NCBI GenBank assembly: GCA_946965045.2 | Contig: OX337239.1 | Coordinates: 186,001 to 250,000 of the forward strand | Length of the DNA: 64,000 bases | Origin: Epithemia pelagica | Lineage: Eukaryota > Bacillariophyta > Bacillariophyceae > Surirellales > Surirellaceae | Direction of reading: 5' to 3' | Shown here: positions 52,441 through 62,559 of the stretch, in pieces | Position numbering within the stretch: position 1 is the first letter of the stretch | How the letters are laid out: every line of letters begins with the position of its first letter | The notes under the pieces: model-generated | The model's database searches: none | Seen by the model: the letters and a program-made list of their open reading frames with translations, nothing else | What the model was told of the DNA's origin: nothing | Translations under genes and position numbers: made by a program

Positions 52441-53556
52441 TTACTCCGACACAAACGAAACCGAGGCAAGGACACCCACAAGTGCCACGACCGACATCCA
52501 CGGCATGGCAACGATTGTTGCAGCGGATTCCTGATCACCACCATCCGCTTCAACGTCAGGGCAACAGGGCTGAGGACGAGCAAATCCAAAGTCAAAGGTT
52601 CCCGACACAAAGACTAGATCCAAGGAATGTGCTTCGGTACGATACGTGTCCAGGTCGGCATCATTTCCCGCCAACTGAAGACTGACAAATGCCGCGTCCG
52701 CAATTTGGGCCAAGTCGGGAAACTGAGTGACGGCCGTATTGGTCAAGTGGAAGAGGGCCGCGTCGATATCCCGAAAGTCATTGCGCACAAAAAAGCTAGT
52801 ACCATCCTCTCCATCAAAGAAACGGACCGACAAGGCATCCGGTTCTTCTTCCTCCATGGTGGCCAAGATGGTGTCATGAATCAATTTGACTTGGGCGAGG
52901 TTGCCATCCTCCTTGGGAACCCATTTGTAGAAAACCGTAACAGCTTCGGAAAGAGGAGCAAGTTGACGAACGTTATCGGTCGGATCGCACTGCTCATCGG
53001 CAATTGCGTCGAGAAATCGGAATTGAGGTACTTGATCCGGATCATCAATCGGGCAACAGAGCAAGGGACGTTCGAGTCCATCGTCCAAAGTGGCGAATTC
53101 CGCTGGAATGCCGGCAGCAGCCATGGCCTGTTGATATTCCAGAGGGACGCTTCCCAAAATGAAAAAGGTACTGGGCGTGGCCAGCTGTGTCAAAAAGGCA
53201 AATTTGGGTGCCACCGTATTGGTAAAGTGAAAGCCAAAGGCATTGGCATCCACAAAGGTTTCTCGAATATGAAAGGCATTGAGCGTGTCATCGACATAGG
53301 CCACGGCCTCCAGCGTTCCTGGCTCTTGCTCTTGAATGTCTTGTAACATGAGTTGCAACTCGTTCCGAAGTGTATCCAAGGTCGCCGCGTCCGCTGCCGT
53401 AAAACTATACGTGACAGTCACCTGATTGGGATCAATGGTTTCAATGGGAGCTTCAAGCAGACATTCCGCCGGGGGGTTGTCTTCGTTGGCCAAGACATTG
53501 CTCAAACTCGAAATCGATAGAAGCAAGTAAGTCGCAGTGGTGAAGAAAGACTTCAT
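52441..53556 (-). CDS. Secreted, possibly GPI-anchored protein with two alpha/beta-barrel-like repeats
   Basis: This is a single exon of 371 residues. MKSFFTTATYLLLSISSLSN is a signal peptide, and the C-terminus is hydrophobic (MPWMSVVALVGVLASVSFV), fitting a GPI signal or a membrane anchor. The body is two homologous repeats of about 145 residues. Each runs from VTVTYSFTAADA or VTVFYKWVPKED, through GTLEAVAYVDDTLNAFHIRE or DALSVRFFDGEDGTSFFVRN, then FGFHFTNTV or ALFHLTNTAV, and ends in RPLLCCP or RPQPCCP. The pattern (strand, helix, 'E.P....V....D....F..RE.F.D..A...H..N') resembles dimeric alpha+beta barrel (ABM-type) proteins, but that is inference and no catalytic residues can be assigned. 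The double-Cys terminus of each repeat is a distinctive mark. Confidence 0.75.
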   Translation of the reverse strand: MKSFFTTATYLLLSISSLSNVLANEDNPPAECLLEAPIETIDPNQVTVTYSFTAADAATLDTLRNELQLMLQDIQEQEPGTLEAVAYVDDTLNAFHIRETFVDANAFGFHFTNTVAPKFAFLTQLATPSTFFILGSVPLEYQQAMAAAGIPAEFATLDDGLERPLLCCPIDDPDQVPQFRFLDAIADEQCDPTDNVRQLAPLSEAVTVFYKWVPKEDGNLAQVKLIHDTILATMEEEEPDALSVRFFDGEDGTSFFVRNDFRDIDAALFHLTNTAVTQFPDLAQIADAAFVSLQLAGNDADLDTYRTEAHSLDLVFVSGTFDFGFARPQPCCPDVEADGGDQESAATIVAMPWMSVVALVGVLASVSFVSE

Positions 53557-54806
53557 GATGTTTGTTATGGTTCGTAGGGAGATCTTTTGTAGTCAAAGAC
53601 GCAAAGCAATAAGCGTTAGAAAGTCATGTTTGCGATGAGGGATCTTGAACGGATACTCTATCAACAACCAGAAATTACAAGCGCTTGTGATACTCTTGTC
53701 TCCCCAAGTCAACCAATGTCCACTTCTCGTATTGTACACATTAGGAACCTACCTTTTAAGATGGATTGTAACTGGTGCAAACTCTGCAAACAAAGTTTTT
53801 ATGAGCTCCAATGCAAACGAGCTCTTCTGTGGGTCGACCCCATGGGCATTGGTATCAGTAGCATTGCAGCAACCAATTTCCAGTTTCACGCCGCAAACCT
53901 GTGGCAATGATTCGCTCATCCGAAACAAATCCATCGTCCGAATTCGGAAGCAGCATCCGGAGCTTCTGACGCAAGCCAGACCATATGCTTAGGCGAAGCC
54001 GGCGGATATACAATAGCCTTTTGGTCTTGGTCACACGAATACGCCTTTCCAGCGCCCGGCGGACAGCCGCATTTCGCTATAGAGCTCTCGCTGACCACAA
54101 AATGGGGAATTTGCAAACAAAACAATCCATCGGCGGAGCAATGAAATGGCTAGCAAAGATTTGAAGAATCTCTCGAATCCGAACAACCATCTCCGCGATG
54201 TTGGATATCCACTTGACAGATACTCTTCCGTGGATAAAAAAGCGTCTGTTTATGCCTCGAGTGACTTTCTAGCATGCCTTGCCCCAGTTGTTCCTTCAAG
54301 AATGACCATAATGGTAAACACCTCTCCGTGAGCAACAGCGTCCTTATCCTCTTTGGGGGGAGCCATTGATAGTCATTCGTTATTTGTGAGCGGCTTCAAT
54401 TCACATAAAAAGAACAACACAATTCGAGTCGTCATGGTCCCAACGTTCAGTTGAAGATGTGGATGTGGATGAAACGGTGATTATTGGATCCTTACTTCTG
54501 TTCCTTCATCTCCACATGTCTACTTGTACCTCGTATCACTTTAAAGAGGACTTAATGCTTGTGAAGATTTTCATTTTGAACACATGATAGGGCATCTGAT
54601 AGAGCTACATGTGGCAAGGCAAACGATAAGACCAGGGGCGATCTAATAGCGACCGGGACACAGATGAAGTACGTGTTTCGGAGAGATATGAGAGACGAAA
54701 CAAGAACGTCTGTCTTTTGTATTAGATGGAAGTGTTCGAAGCAACAGGAGACAACGTCTATCTTTCAGTGATCAGAAAACCAAGAACCAACGACGACAAG
54801 GATTGA
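53557..54806. other. Spacer without a supported gene
   Basis: Only short frames are present. No family is recognised and no repeat is obvious. The last 80 bp before 54807 are the leader of the sulfurtransferase gene. Confidence 0.45.
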
Positions 54807-55156
54807 ATGGGAATGAAGGGTGCCTTGACGCATCCACGAAAAAGAAGAACAACAAGAACCACTGTTTCGGGTCGTCTGGACCGTACGAGTACTACTCCTA
54901 CTCTTTTTCCATTCCTCATTGTCTTGATGGGAATCTGGACTTGCACTTCGACCATGCGAGTGGTGATCGCCACAAGGTCGTCCTTTGGTTCCACATTTCG
55001 TCGTTGTCGTCGTACCAACACTGCTGCCTTTGTGACACCAACACATTCTTGGAATCGCCCTGCGGATGGGACTCGTCTTTTTTCGTCGTCGTCGTCGTCG
55101 TCTTCGGGTTCCTTTTTCATTTCCCCCGAACAAGCACTCCAGGCATGGAACGAAGG

Positions 55157-55197
<41 letters not shown>

Positions 55198-56315
55198 CGG
55201 AACAAACCAACCAGCAGCACACTGATGAACCTCGTCGTGTCCAATTTGTCGATGCGAGTTGGTATCACAAGGGACAGGCACACTTGGGTCGAACCCAATT
55301 TGAACAGGGACCTCGCATTCCGGGCAGTGTCTACTTTGATTTGACCGATATTTCCAGTTCCAATCCAGCCTTTGCTGCAACTGTGGACGAACGAGAACCG
55401 CAATTGTCGGCCATGTTGCCGAGTCCCGAATTGTTTGGATTCGCCATGGATACGGTGATAGGGGGTGGCACGACGGCCGAAGGAATGCCCACGACGACAG
55501 TGAAACCATCCACCTTTGTGGATCGGACACGCACCCATGTCATTTTGTACGGTGTGGATCGGGTGGGTTTGTCGTTTGTGCCTCGCGCATGGTTTACCTT
55601 TTGGGCCATGCATCATGTCCAATTGTCCATTTTGGATGGAACTCTCCTCGATGATTGGAAGGGTCCTCACGACACGACACCGACCACCGTTCCGTGGTTG
55701 AGTGATTTTGCATCCCTATGGACCAACACCAAAGAACCACAACAAGAGCAAGACGGTGAGAAGTCATCCACTCCCTTGTTTTACCCTTCTCGGTACTTTG
55801 GTAATTCTCCAACAACGGCCCCCATGGATCTACGACCGGGTGTCGTTGCAACGGCAGATCAAGTCTTGCAAAATCCAAACACGGGGCAACCGAACCTTGT
55901 TTTGGATGCTCGTGGATCATCCTTTGCCCAAACTGGACATATGCCGGGTGCCAAACATGTTCCGTACAGTACGCTCATGGCAATGCCACAGTCATCCCTG
56001 TCGGAGGAGTCTAGAAAACGTCCCGAGGAGGCAACTCCAGAATTCCGCAACTTTTTCAAAGACCGTGCCTCCTTGCGGCAATTGTTTCAAGACGCAACCG
56101 CATCATCCAAAGATGATAAAGATCCCATTACGACGAGTCAAACCGTCGTTTGTTCCTGTGGAACGGGTGTGTCGGCCTGTAGTTTGTACCTCGCCTTGCT
56201 AGAATGTGGTCGCACACATCCCACCGTTCTGTACGATGGAAGTTGGCAAGAATGGAAACAACTCGACGACATGCCCAAAGTCCTGGCCCCCCAAACGGCA
56301 GTATCCACATCCTAA
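54807..56315 (+). CDS. Thiosulfate/3-mercaptopyruvate sulfurtransferase (two rhodanese domains)
   Basis: This is a single exon of 502 residues. The enzyme transfers sulfane sulfur to cyanide or another thiophile. The N-terminal 85 residues are basic and hydroxylated with one hydrophobic segment (PTLFPFLIVLMGIWTCT), suggesting a targeting or anchor sequence. A poly-Gln run from a CAA microsatellite sits at about 118-131. The first rhodanese domain (about 140-310) keeps the structural pattern VQFVDASWYHKGQAHLGRTQ, IPGSVYFDLTDIS and HVILYGVDRVGLSFVPRAWF without a catalytic Cys, as usual. The second (about 360-490) has LVLDARGSSFAQTGHMPGAKH and the active-site loop CGTGVSAC with Cys451, close to the CG(S)GVTAC of mercaptopyruvate sulfurtransferases. 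LYDGSWQEW near the end matches the family's YDGSWxEW. A fragment of this gene lies inverted downstream. Confidence 0.88.
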
Positions 56316-56533
56316 CAACGAACCATCGAACAAAATCGCACAGCTCGCAAAACCGTCAGGAAAACATGTTCACATTTACATCATCTTGTAAAAGAAACTA
56401 GGAGTACGTTCTACCAACAAACCAGGTAGCTCTCATAATAAACGTTGTATCGAGTGCAAACAATGCTCAATCGTATTGGCTTAACTGCTCGCCATGGGAC
56501 TCTTGTTTCTCGTTTGGTCCAAGTCACGGCATA

Positions 56534-56761
56534 CTAAAGAGTATGGTACATTTCCTGTTGCGCGATTTTTCTTCTCTCTACAACCACCACCACACAACAC
56601 AGTTCATCCAAACAATGACTCGGGGACAAGGCGGCCAACTGCGCTTCTCGTTGGTCTGCAGCAGCAAACGCTGGATTGGAACTGGAAATATCAGTCAAAT
56701 CAACAAAGTCTATGCCATGTCGGTCAAGGAACTCATCCGGCCGAAAGCCGTAAGCCTTCAA
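56534..56761 (-). pseudogene. Inverted fragment of the sulfurtransferase gene
   Basis: A minus-strand frame reads IDFVDLTDISSSNPAFAAAD then QREAQLAALSPSH. It matches YFDLTDISSSNPAFAATVDE and REPQLSAMLPSP of the intact gene, at the end of its first rhodanese domain. Nothing else of the enzyme is recognisable in the flanks. It is an inverted, truncated copy about 250 bp from the parent's stop codon. Nothing else is evident in 56316-57155. Confidence 0.75.
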
Positions 56762-57155
56762 TTTCTTGGATTATGCGGTGGCCTTTAGAGAGGTCAATGG
56801 GACCGTCCAACCTTGTTTGGCTCCGACGAGATATCCCTGTTGTCTCGACAAGGCCATGACATCAAAGAGACATTGTACAATGTCATTCTCTTTTTGCATG
56901 TAACGACAGCAAAGAGCTTAGAAACGATCGTGCCCACAGAGTGTTGCTCGTAGAAAGGCACATCCGCTAACCATCATCTTCTGACGAGTCAGAGTATTTG
57001 ACCCATGAATCCTTCACACGATTACCTACATTACCCACAATAAGAAATGACTAAACCTTACTCTAGAGAAGCTTCGTATAAAAGATTGGAAAATTGAGAA
57101 CAAGAACAAAAACTCTCTTTATGTCTTCATATCGTTGCGTTTACATATGTTCCTC

Positions 57156-58373
57156 TTATTTGGTTGGAACTTTGCCGGTGGCCAACAAACGAGTAAATAA
57201 CCAACTGTTCTTGTCCACTAGTGAAAGTGTCTCGAACGACTTTTTCGGGTAATAACCACCAATCACAGAAATACCATTCGACAAGGACACCGTAGTACAA
57301 CCAAACCTCTTTTCTTCCACATCCCGAAGACTCCAAGCAAAATTTTTCACAACATCTAGAACTTCCACAGAACGTGATGTTTCACTGTTGTTCGCCCTGT
57401 TTCCTCCTGCAACGACAAGGCAGGAGCCCACTCGGACTACAGCATGTGTCTCTCGAGACATGCTCAGAGTGAGATCCTTGTGTATCATCCAGGCCTTGGA
57501 CAATGGGAACAAAGATGTCGCACTATTCGCTTTCTTGTCCAACAATTCATCAAACTCCAGATATTCGACCGAGCTCGAATAGCGCCACCCGCCAACAGCA
57601 TAGATGCGTCGACCAATCACAGCCATTCCAAAATAGCATCGATATTTTTCCATCGATGGTCCAGATATGACCAAACATGAATTTCCAAAGGCCGTGTCGA
57701 GGATGTCAACCGATGATAAATCATTCAATCCATTGAACCCCCCTGCCACCACAATAAATCTGTCGTGTACAACAGCCGCGGCACACCCTTTTCGTTTCAT
57801 TGACAAACGACAGTTCAACATCGTCCATCCATTCGCGCTGCTGGTGGAAGATGATGATGAATGCTGAATCAACTCCTCAACATTGATGCGTTCAATCGAA
57901 TCCAAGTAAGATGAGCCGTTAAATCCACCAATGGCGTAAACAGCGCCATTGCATACCACCGAGGCATGATTGATCCGTCTTTCTTTCATAGGTGGTCCTT
58001 CTTGCCACTTCGTGCGATGAACATTGAAAAGAATCACCGAATTTGTGTAACCGGCGGAAATTTCCAGCATGCGTCCTCCGAGTATCACCACGTTCTCGTC
58101 GTGATTCGTGATTGGATCATGCACGACATTCGACGTGTGGTGCACCCGATTCCCTCCCAACAGTGGAGGCCAACTGGATGACCTCCAAATGGGACCAGTT
58201 CTGTCTCTGTCATTGTCAAACACAAGTCCTGATAAGAATGCTTGTTCATGCATCTCCATTGTGGTGATCCTTTGTTCAGGGAAAAAAGTTTGTCTTCGAG
58301 CGATGTTCTGTTTTCGTGGCAGAAAGGGATAAGCACTTTTTGTCGAAAGGAAACCGTGCACAGATCTCATCAT
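57156..58373 (-). CDS. Kelch-repeat beta-propeller protein, family B copy 1
   Basis: The frame encodes 405 residues from the ATG at 58373. A second ATG 38 codons in (MEMHEQAFLSGLVFDND) is the start shared with copy 2 and is equally likely. Kelch blades include VVILGGRMLE, VYAIGGFNGS, FIVVAGGFNG, IYAVGGWRYS, CLVVAGGNRA and ISVIGGYYPK, giving six and fitting one propeller. Family-wide marks shared with family A are EQA..SGLV near the start, WTMLNCRLS / WTTLNCRLS in the middle, SVDILDT, and SLVDKNSW at the end. No other domain is present. It lies head to head with copy 2 (60554-61684) in an inverted duplication. Function is unknown beyond a probable interaction scaffold. Confidence 0.85.
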   Translation of the reverse strand: MMRSVHGFLSTKSAYPFLPRKQNIARRQTFFPEQRITTMEMHEQAFLSGLVFDNDRDRTGPIWRSSSWPPLLGGNRVHHTSNVVHDPITNHDENVVILGGRMLEISAGYTNSVILFNVHRTKWQEGPPMKERRINHASVVCNGAVYAIGGFNGSSYLDSIERINVEELIQHSSSSSTSSANGWTMLNCRLSMKRKGCAAAVVHDRFIVVAGGFNGLNDLSSVDILDTAFGNSCLVISGPSMEKYRCYFGMAVIGRRIYAVGGWRYSSSVEYLEFDELLDKKANSATSLFPLSKAWMIHKDLTLSMSRETHAVVRVGSCLVVAGGNRANNSETSRSVEVLDVVKNFAWSLRDVEEKRFGCTTVSLSNGISVIGGYYPKKSFETLSLVDKNSWLFTRLLATGKVPTK

Positions 58374-58589
58374 GTGTGTTGTGCACGACTCGTCCGTTCC
58401 TGCGAGTTTCGTTGCTTGCTTTCCCAGCGTAGGAAATCACTGTATGTGGTCGTTCCCAGCTTTGCTTCGTTCCTGCTTACGATGCTGAGAGACTCTGCTG
58501 AAGTTGGCGTGGAGTGATAAACGGCTCTTCTTGGTCAGACACACATGATGCGATAAAGAATCGTGCATGTGGAAGGTATGGCGTATTTG

Positions 58590-58790
58590 TGCATACAATA
58601 TCCTTTGATACACAATTTTGGTTCGTTGCGTGTGAACAAGCACGCCACGAAGAGAACAAAAGAGGTGCTGAATCTGATCGCAAGTCGACCGACGCATCGA
58701 AATCCATCACACCAGCAGTTTGGTCTCACCGTTTCCGGAAGCGAACGAGAGTCAGTTTAGTCTCTCCAACAAGGCAATAAGTGGTACTGT
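58590..58790. repeat. Inverted-duplication flank paired with about 60060-60190
   Basis: GATCGCAAGTCGACCGACG, then CCATCACACCAGCAGTTTGG and CCGTTTCCGGAAG, is the reverse complement (with some differences) of TTTCTGGAAACG, CCAAACTTCTGGTGTTATGG and GATCGCAAGCCGACC near 60110-60175. The kelch family B inverted duplication therefore extends beyond the genes into their upstream regions. Confidence 0.75.
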
Positions 58791-59199
58791 TGGAAGGTTA
58801 CTACCATCAGATCTTTGTGTGTCATGTTCTCCTGGCGGAGATCAAAGACTTCCTAGTTCCTTTACGCTTGCAGCATCATGAAGATGTGTCCTTCAACCTC
58901 TCAGTCTCACAGACTGCATCTCCTCAAGGTAGTATATACTGTATGAGCGAGGACTTGTTCCAGAACGTAGGACACAAACGAATCTTGATAGATCCAGGAG
59001 GACAACCGAGCAGCCGTGCCCACCATGGTTCCAGATTCCAACCACCCACGATATAGATACTCGTACAGAATTTGACACTGGCAGGACCCTTCTTGTACTG
59101 GCTCTGAGAGGAACGTTTCGTTTGATTGAAAGTCGAATTTTGGGTCCGTGCATTTATTAGACCTCTCCAGGATACCAATTTTGATTCGCATCAAGCCCT

Positions 59200-60060
59200 G
59201 GAAAAAGTGCATGTCAAAAAGTTGAGACGATACAGAGGTTCAAGGAAACCACACGCCGGACATACACACCACAGAGTATCGTCGCTCTCTTCTTTGACAG
59301 TCATGGTCTACTATACAATACGGAGGCCCTCTTGCGGCTCATCTGCCTCCTCTGGGGCTTTGATCTCTGCATTCGATTCGACGGGCAGTTGGAGAAACTC
59401 GGTTTCCGCAAATGCATCATTTCCTTTGGCGAACGGAGCATTCGAGGCCATCATTTCCTCATGGCGGCGTACCGTGTCCATGTCCGCATCATCATGAATT
59501 ATGAATCTCAAGTAAGCTCGAAAAGATCTTTTGCCGGATGTTTTGCTCTTTTTGCTTATCGCGGATCTGTCGCGTAAAAAAGTTCTACCACGCCGGCCTC
59601 TGTGATGTGTGCGCCGGCGGATATGAGAGCATGCCGAGCCTCACTCTCGAAGAGCGATAGAGGCGGCACACAATAACGAAGTCTTTCTCTTAATTGAGGG
59701 CTTCAACTCTTGTCGTTTGTTCGTCTTTGTAGTATCGATCGATCGACCATGGAACGGCCACTCCGTGCCAGGTTACTACTGTTTGGCGTGGATTCCCAAT
59801 CAAGACAAGTGATGAAAAGGGTCCTACAAATAATGCTGCTGAAATGTTGGTGATGTGAAAAGTGTGCTACTTCACCAAGAGGTTTTGAACCATTTGTCGT
59901 CCTCCACGAACCCAGTGATCACGGTCATCGTTTGACCTTCTGGACAGGCATCTTCCTGGAGAGGTCAATAGCAGTGTTCCACTCAGAGCAAGCAGCGAGT
60001 TGGAAACAGGAACCAAACGAATCTCTCCTTTGATGGTCCTTCAGTTCACTGGCAGTATAA
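59200..60060. repeat. Segmental duplication, copy 1 (pairs with about 62560-63880)
   Basis: Blocks in the same order as at 62.56-63.88 kb include AAGGAAACCACACGC, GAGAAACTCGGTT, CGCGGATCTGTCGCGTAAAA, CACACAATAACGAAG then AGTCTTTCTCT, AATCAAGACAAGTGATGAAA, AAAAGTGTGCTA and a final GGAACCAAACGA. On the minus strand both copies keep similar peptides: MASNAPFAKGNDAFAETEFL against VAANASIAKDKETSMVTEFL, and ESNAEIKAP against ETNADIKRAP. Both also carry a SxVLIGxxRQxVxTW peptide and an LKDH..DSFGSCFQLAACS / LKNH.KDSFDSCFKFAVCS peptide. Keeping peptides across divergent DNA suggests a minus-strand gene with introns, family unknown. Confidence 0.6.
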
Positions 60061-60553
60061 CAGCACAGAACTTGATGCCATGGAGCGAGAGTAAGATCGT
60101 AGACCGTCTTTTCTGGAAACGTCGAAACCAAACTTCTGGTGTTATGGATAGGGATCGGTCGATCGCAAGCCGACCGACCGAACAAAAATGATCACGTTCA
60201 GCACCTCTGTTGTTCCTTCGCCCTTCCCCAGGCGGCATGCTCATCGAGCCTAGACACGCTGTGCCTTCCAGAAGAACGAGCATGTGCTCCTCTATAACAG
60301 CAAAGAGAGTGTGTGTCTCATGGGGAGAAATCGTGGATCACTCCACGCCAACTATAGCAGTCTCTCAGCAAAAGCTTGGAACGAAGCTTTCCTACGCCAA
60401 AACTCCAGGCCACGTATCACGCTCCATCGTATGACCTGAGTCGTTGGGGTGAGGTTTGTGCATGGATTCTCCCAAAGTGTAAAGCCATACCACAAAAAAC
60501 GGGGGAACGTCGCTCGACGACAAGTTTCTTCACCTGAACAAAGGATATCGTTG

Positions 60554-61684
60554 ATGGAGATTACCGAACAAGCATTCTTATCAGGACTGGTGTTTGACAA
60601 TGACAAAGGCCAAAAAGGTCCCATTTGGAGGCCATCCAGTTGGCCTTCATTGTTGGGAGGGAATCGGAAGTACCACGCATCGATTGTTGTGCGTCATCCA
60701 TCCACAAACCATGACGAGACTGTGGTGATAGTCGGAGGGTTCATGCAGGAAACTACCTATGTCACAAATTCGGTGATTTGTTTAAGTGATGATCGTACGA
60801 AGTGGCATGAAGGACCCCCTATGCAAGAGAAACGGGAAAGACTTGCTTCGGTGGTTTGCAATGGTGCTGTTTACGCCATTGGCGGAAACAACGGCTTTTC
60901 TTATTTGGATTCGATTGAACGTGTCCCGGTCAGCTATCTACTTCATTCAACATTATCGTCCACCTGCAGCGCGAATGGATGGACAATGTTGAATTGCCGT
61001 TTGTCTACGAAGCGAAGAGGGTGTGCCGCCGCGGTTGTACACGACAGATTTGTTGTGGTGGCAGGGGGACACAATGGAAATATATTTTTATCATCGGTTG
61101 ACATCCTCGACACGGCATATGGAAATTGTTGCTTAGTCATATCTGGACCATCGATGGATAAACCTCGAAGTTTTTTTGGAATGGCTGTGATTGGTCAACG
61201 CATCTATGCTGTTGGCGGGTGGCGCTATTTGAACTCGGTCGAATATCTGGAGTTTGATGAATTGTTGGACAAGAAAGCGAATAGTGCGACATCTATGTTC
61301 CCATTGTCCAAGTCTTGGACGAGACACCATGATTTCACTCTGAGAATGTCTCGAGACGACCATGTTGTTGTCCAAGTAGGCTCCTGTATGGTTGTTACAG
61401 GAGCTTTCGACACGAGTGTCGTCTCCCGATTGTTCTATTCTGTCGAAGTTCTGGATGCAGTGAATAATGTTGTTTGGAGGCTTCCGGATATAAGAGTGAA
61501 TACGTATGGTTGTAGCATGGTGTCCTTGTCGAATGGTATTACTGTGATCGATGGGAATTCCATGCCAGAGCCGTTCGAAACACTTTCACTAGTGGACAAG
61601 AACAGTTGGACACTTTCACTAGTCGACAAAAACAGTTGGTTGTTTGCTCGTTTGTTAGCCATCGGCAAAGTTCCAATTGAATGA
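60554..61684 (+). CDS. Kelch-repeat beta-propeller protein, family B copy 2
   Basis: The frame encodes 376 residues from MEITEQAFLSGLVFDNDKGQ. The homologous frame continues upstream to 60449 but begins with GTG, so the ATG of copy 1 is not conserved. Kelch blades are VVIVGGFMQE, VYAIGGNNGF, FVVVAGGHNG, IYAVGGWRYL, CMVVTGAFDT (one Gly lost) and ITVIDGNSMP (Gly-Gly lost), so the last two blades are degenerating. A 30-bp unit is duplicated in frame near the 3' end, giving TLSLVDKNSW twice; copy 1 has it once. It is about 70% identical to copy 1 by eye and in inverted orientation to it. It is otherwise open and probably expressed. Confidence 0.85.
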   Translation: MEITEQAFLSGLVFDNDKGQKGPIWRPSSWPSLLGGNRKYHASIVVRHPSTNHDETVVIVGGFMQETTYVTNSVICLSDDRTKWHEGPPMQEKRERLASVVCNGAVYAIGGNNGFSYLDSIERVPVSYLLHSTLSSTCSANGWTMLNCRLSTKRRGCAAAVVHDRFVVVAGGHNGNIFLSSVDILDTAYGNCCLVISGPSMDKPRSFFGMAVIGQRIYAVGGWRYLNSVEYLEFDELLDKKANSATSMFPLSKSWTRHHDFTLRMSRDDHVVVQVGSCMVVTGAFDTSVVSRLFYSVEVLDAVNNVVWRLPDIRVNTYGCSMVSLSNGITVIDGNSMPEPFETLSLVDKNSWTLSLVDKNSWLFARLLAIGKVPIE

Positions 61685-62559
61685 GAGGAACGTGTACGCG
61701 GAACGATATTGAGAGGTGAAGAGAGGTTGTGTTCTTGCTCTCAATTTTTCAATCTTTCGTTCGAAGCTTCTAGAGTAACGTTTACTCAGTTTTTACTCGA
61801 ACAATAGATGATCGTTGAGGGATATGCTTTTTTTGCGCGGGCAGGAACCTTCTTTCTCGATCCCGGGCTCTGTGTCTTGGTTGTGATGATTGAAAGAGCT
61901 TTGGTAGTCCTCATGGTCGCCTGCTGGTGTCAACTGTCACATTCGGGCAATCGATCACCGTGTTTGAACGTTGGTTTCAATTTGCACATGTTTCAAATCT
62001 CTCCGATGCTTCTATACCACCTCCAAGAGCCATGAATGTACTCAAACGATAATACTTTAGTGTACCAAAGTCGTTTGTGCGACACCTGGTTGTTGGAAAA
62101 ACAAAATCCCAGCTTTGATTCAAAAGACATTTCCCACGTACCCAAGGTCGGCCGCCGACGGCCATGGGGATCTCTACCCCCAACTCGCATGAGGATAACG
62201 GGAAACCCATGCACACCCGCGCCAATTTCCAAACATTGGAATATTTCAAAGTGTTCTCTTTCCACCAATCCTACCGAGGGTCCTAAACTCGTTGTTGGTC
62301 TTTGGATCGGCGGGGCAGTCCTGTGGCGGATTGGTATCCATGGAGCTCAATTTGACCTTTGGAAAGAAAAGTCATTTTCTTGGACCTTGGATCTGGAGCA
62401 TAGGTCTTACAGGATGCCAGATGACACCCGAGCTGTTGCGAGCCAACTCCACCAAGTTCACCGAGGGATTCATGAAAGTAGACTTGATCCTGGATGACAT
62501 GAAGGAATGGTCCCAATACTTCCATGAAATACACACTGCAATGCGATGCCAAGTTTGAA
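61685..62559. other. Spacer with low-confidence frames
   Basis: No family is recognised. A plus-strand frame near 62337-62558 (MELNLTFGKKSHFLGPWIWS ... LLRANSTKFTEGFMKVDLIL) has protein-like composition. A minus-strand frame near 62040 (VLSFEYIHGSWRWYRS) resembles ILYEYLYRGWLESG near 59055. Both could belong to the unidentified gene in the duplicated segment. Confidence 0.35.
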
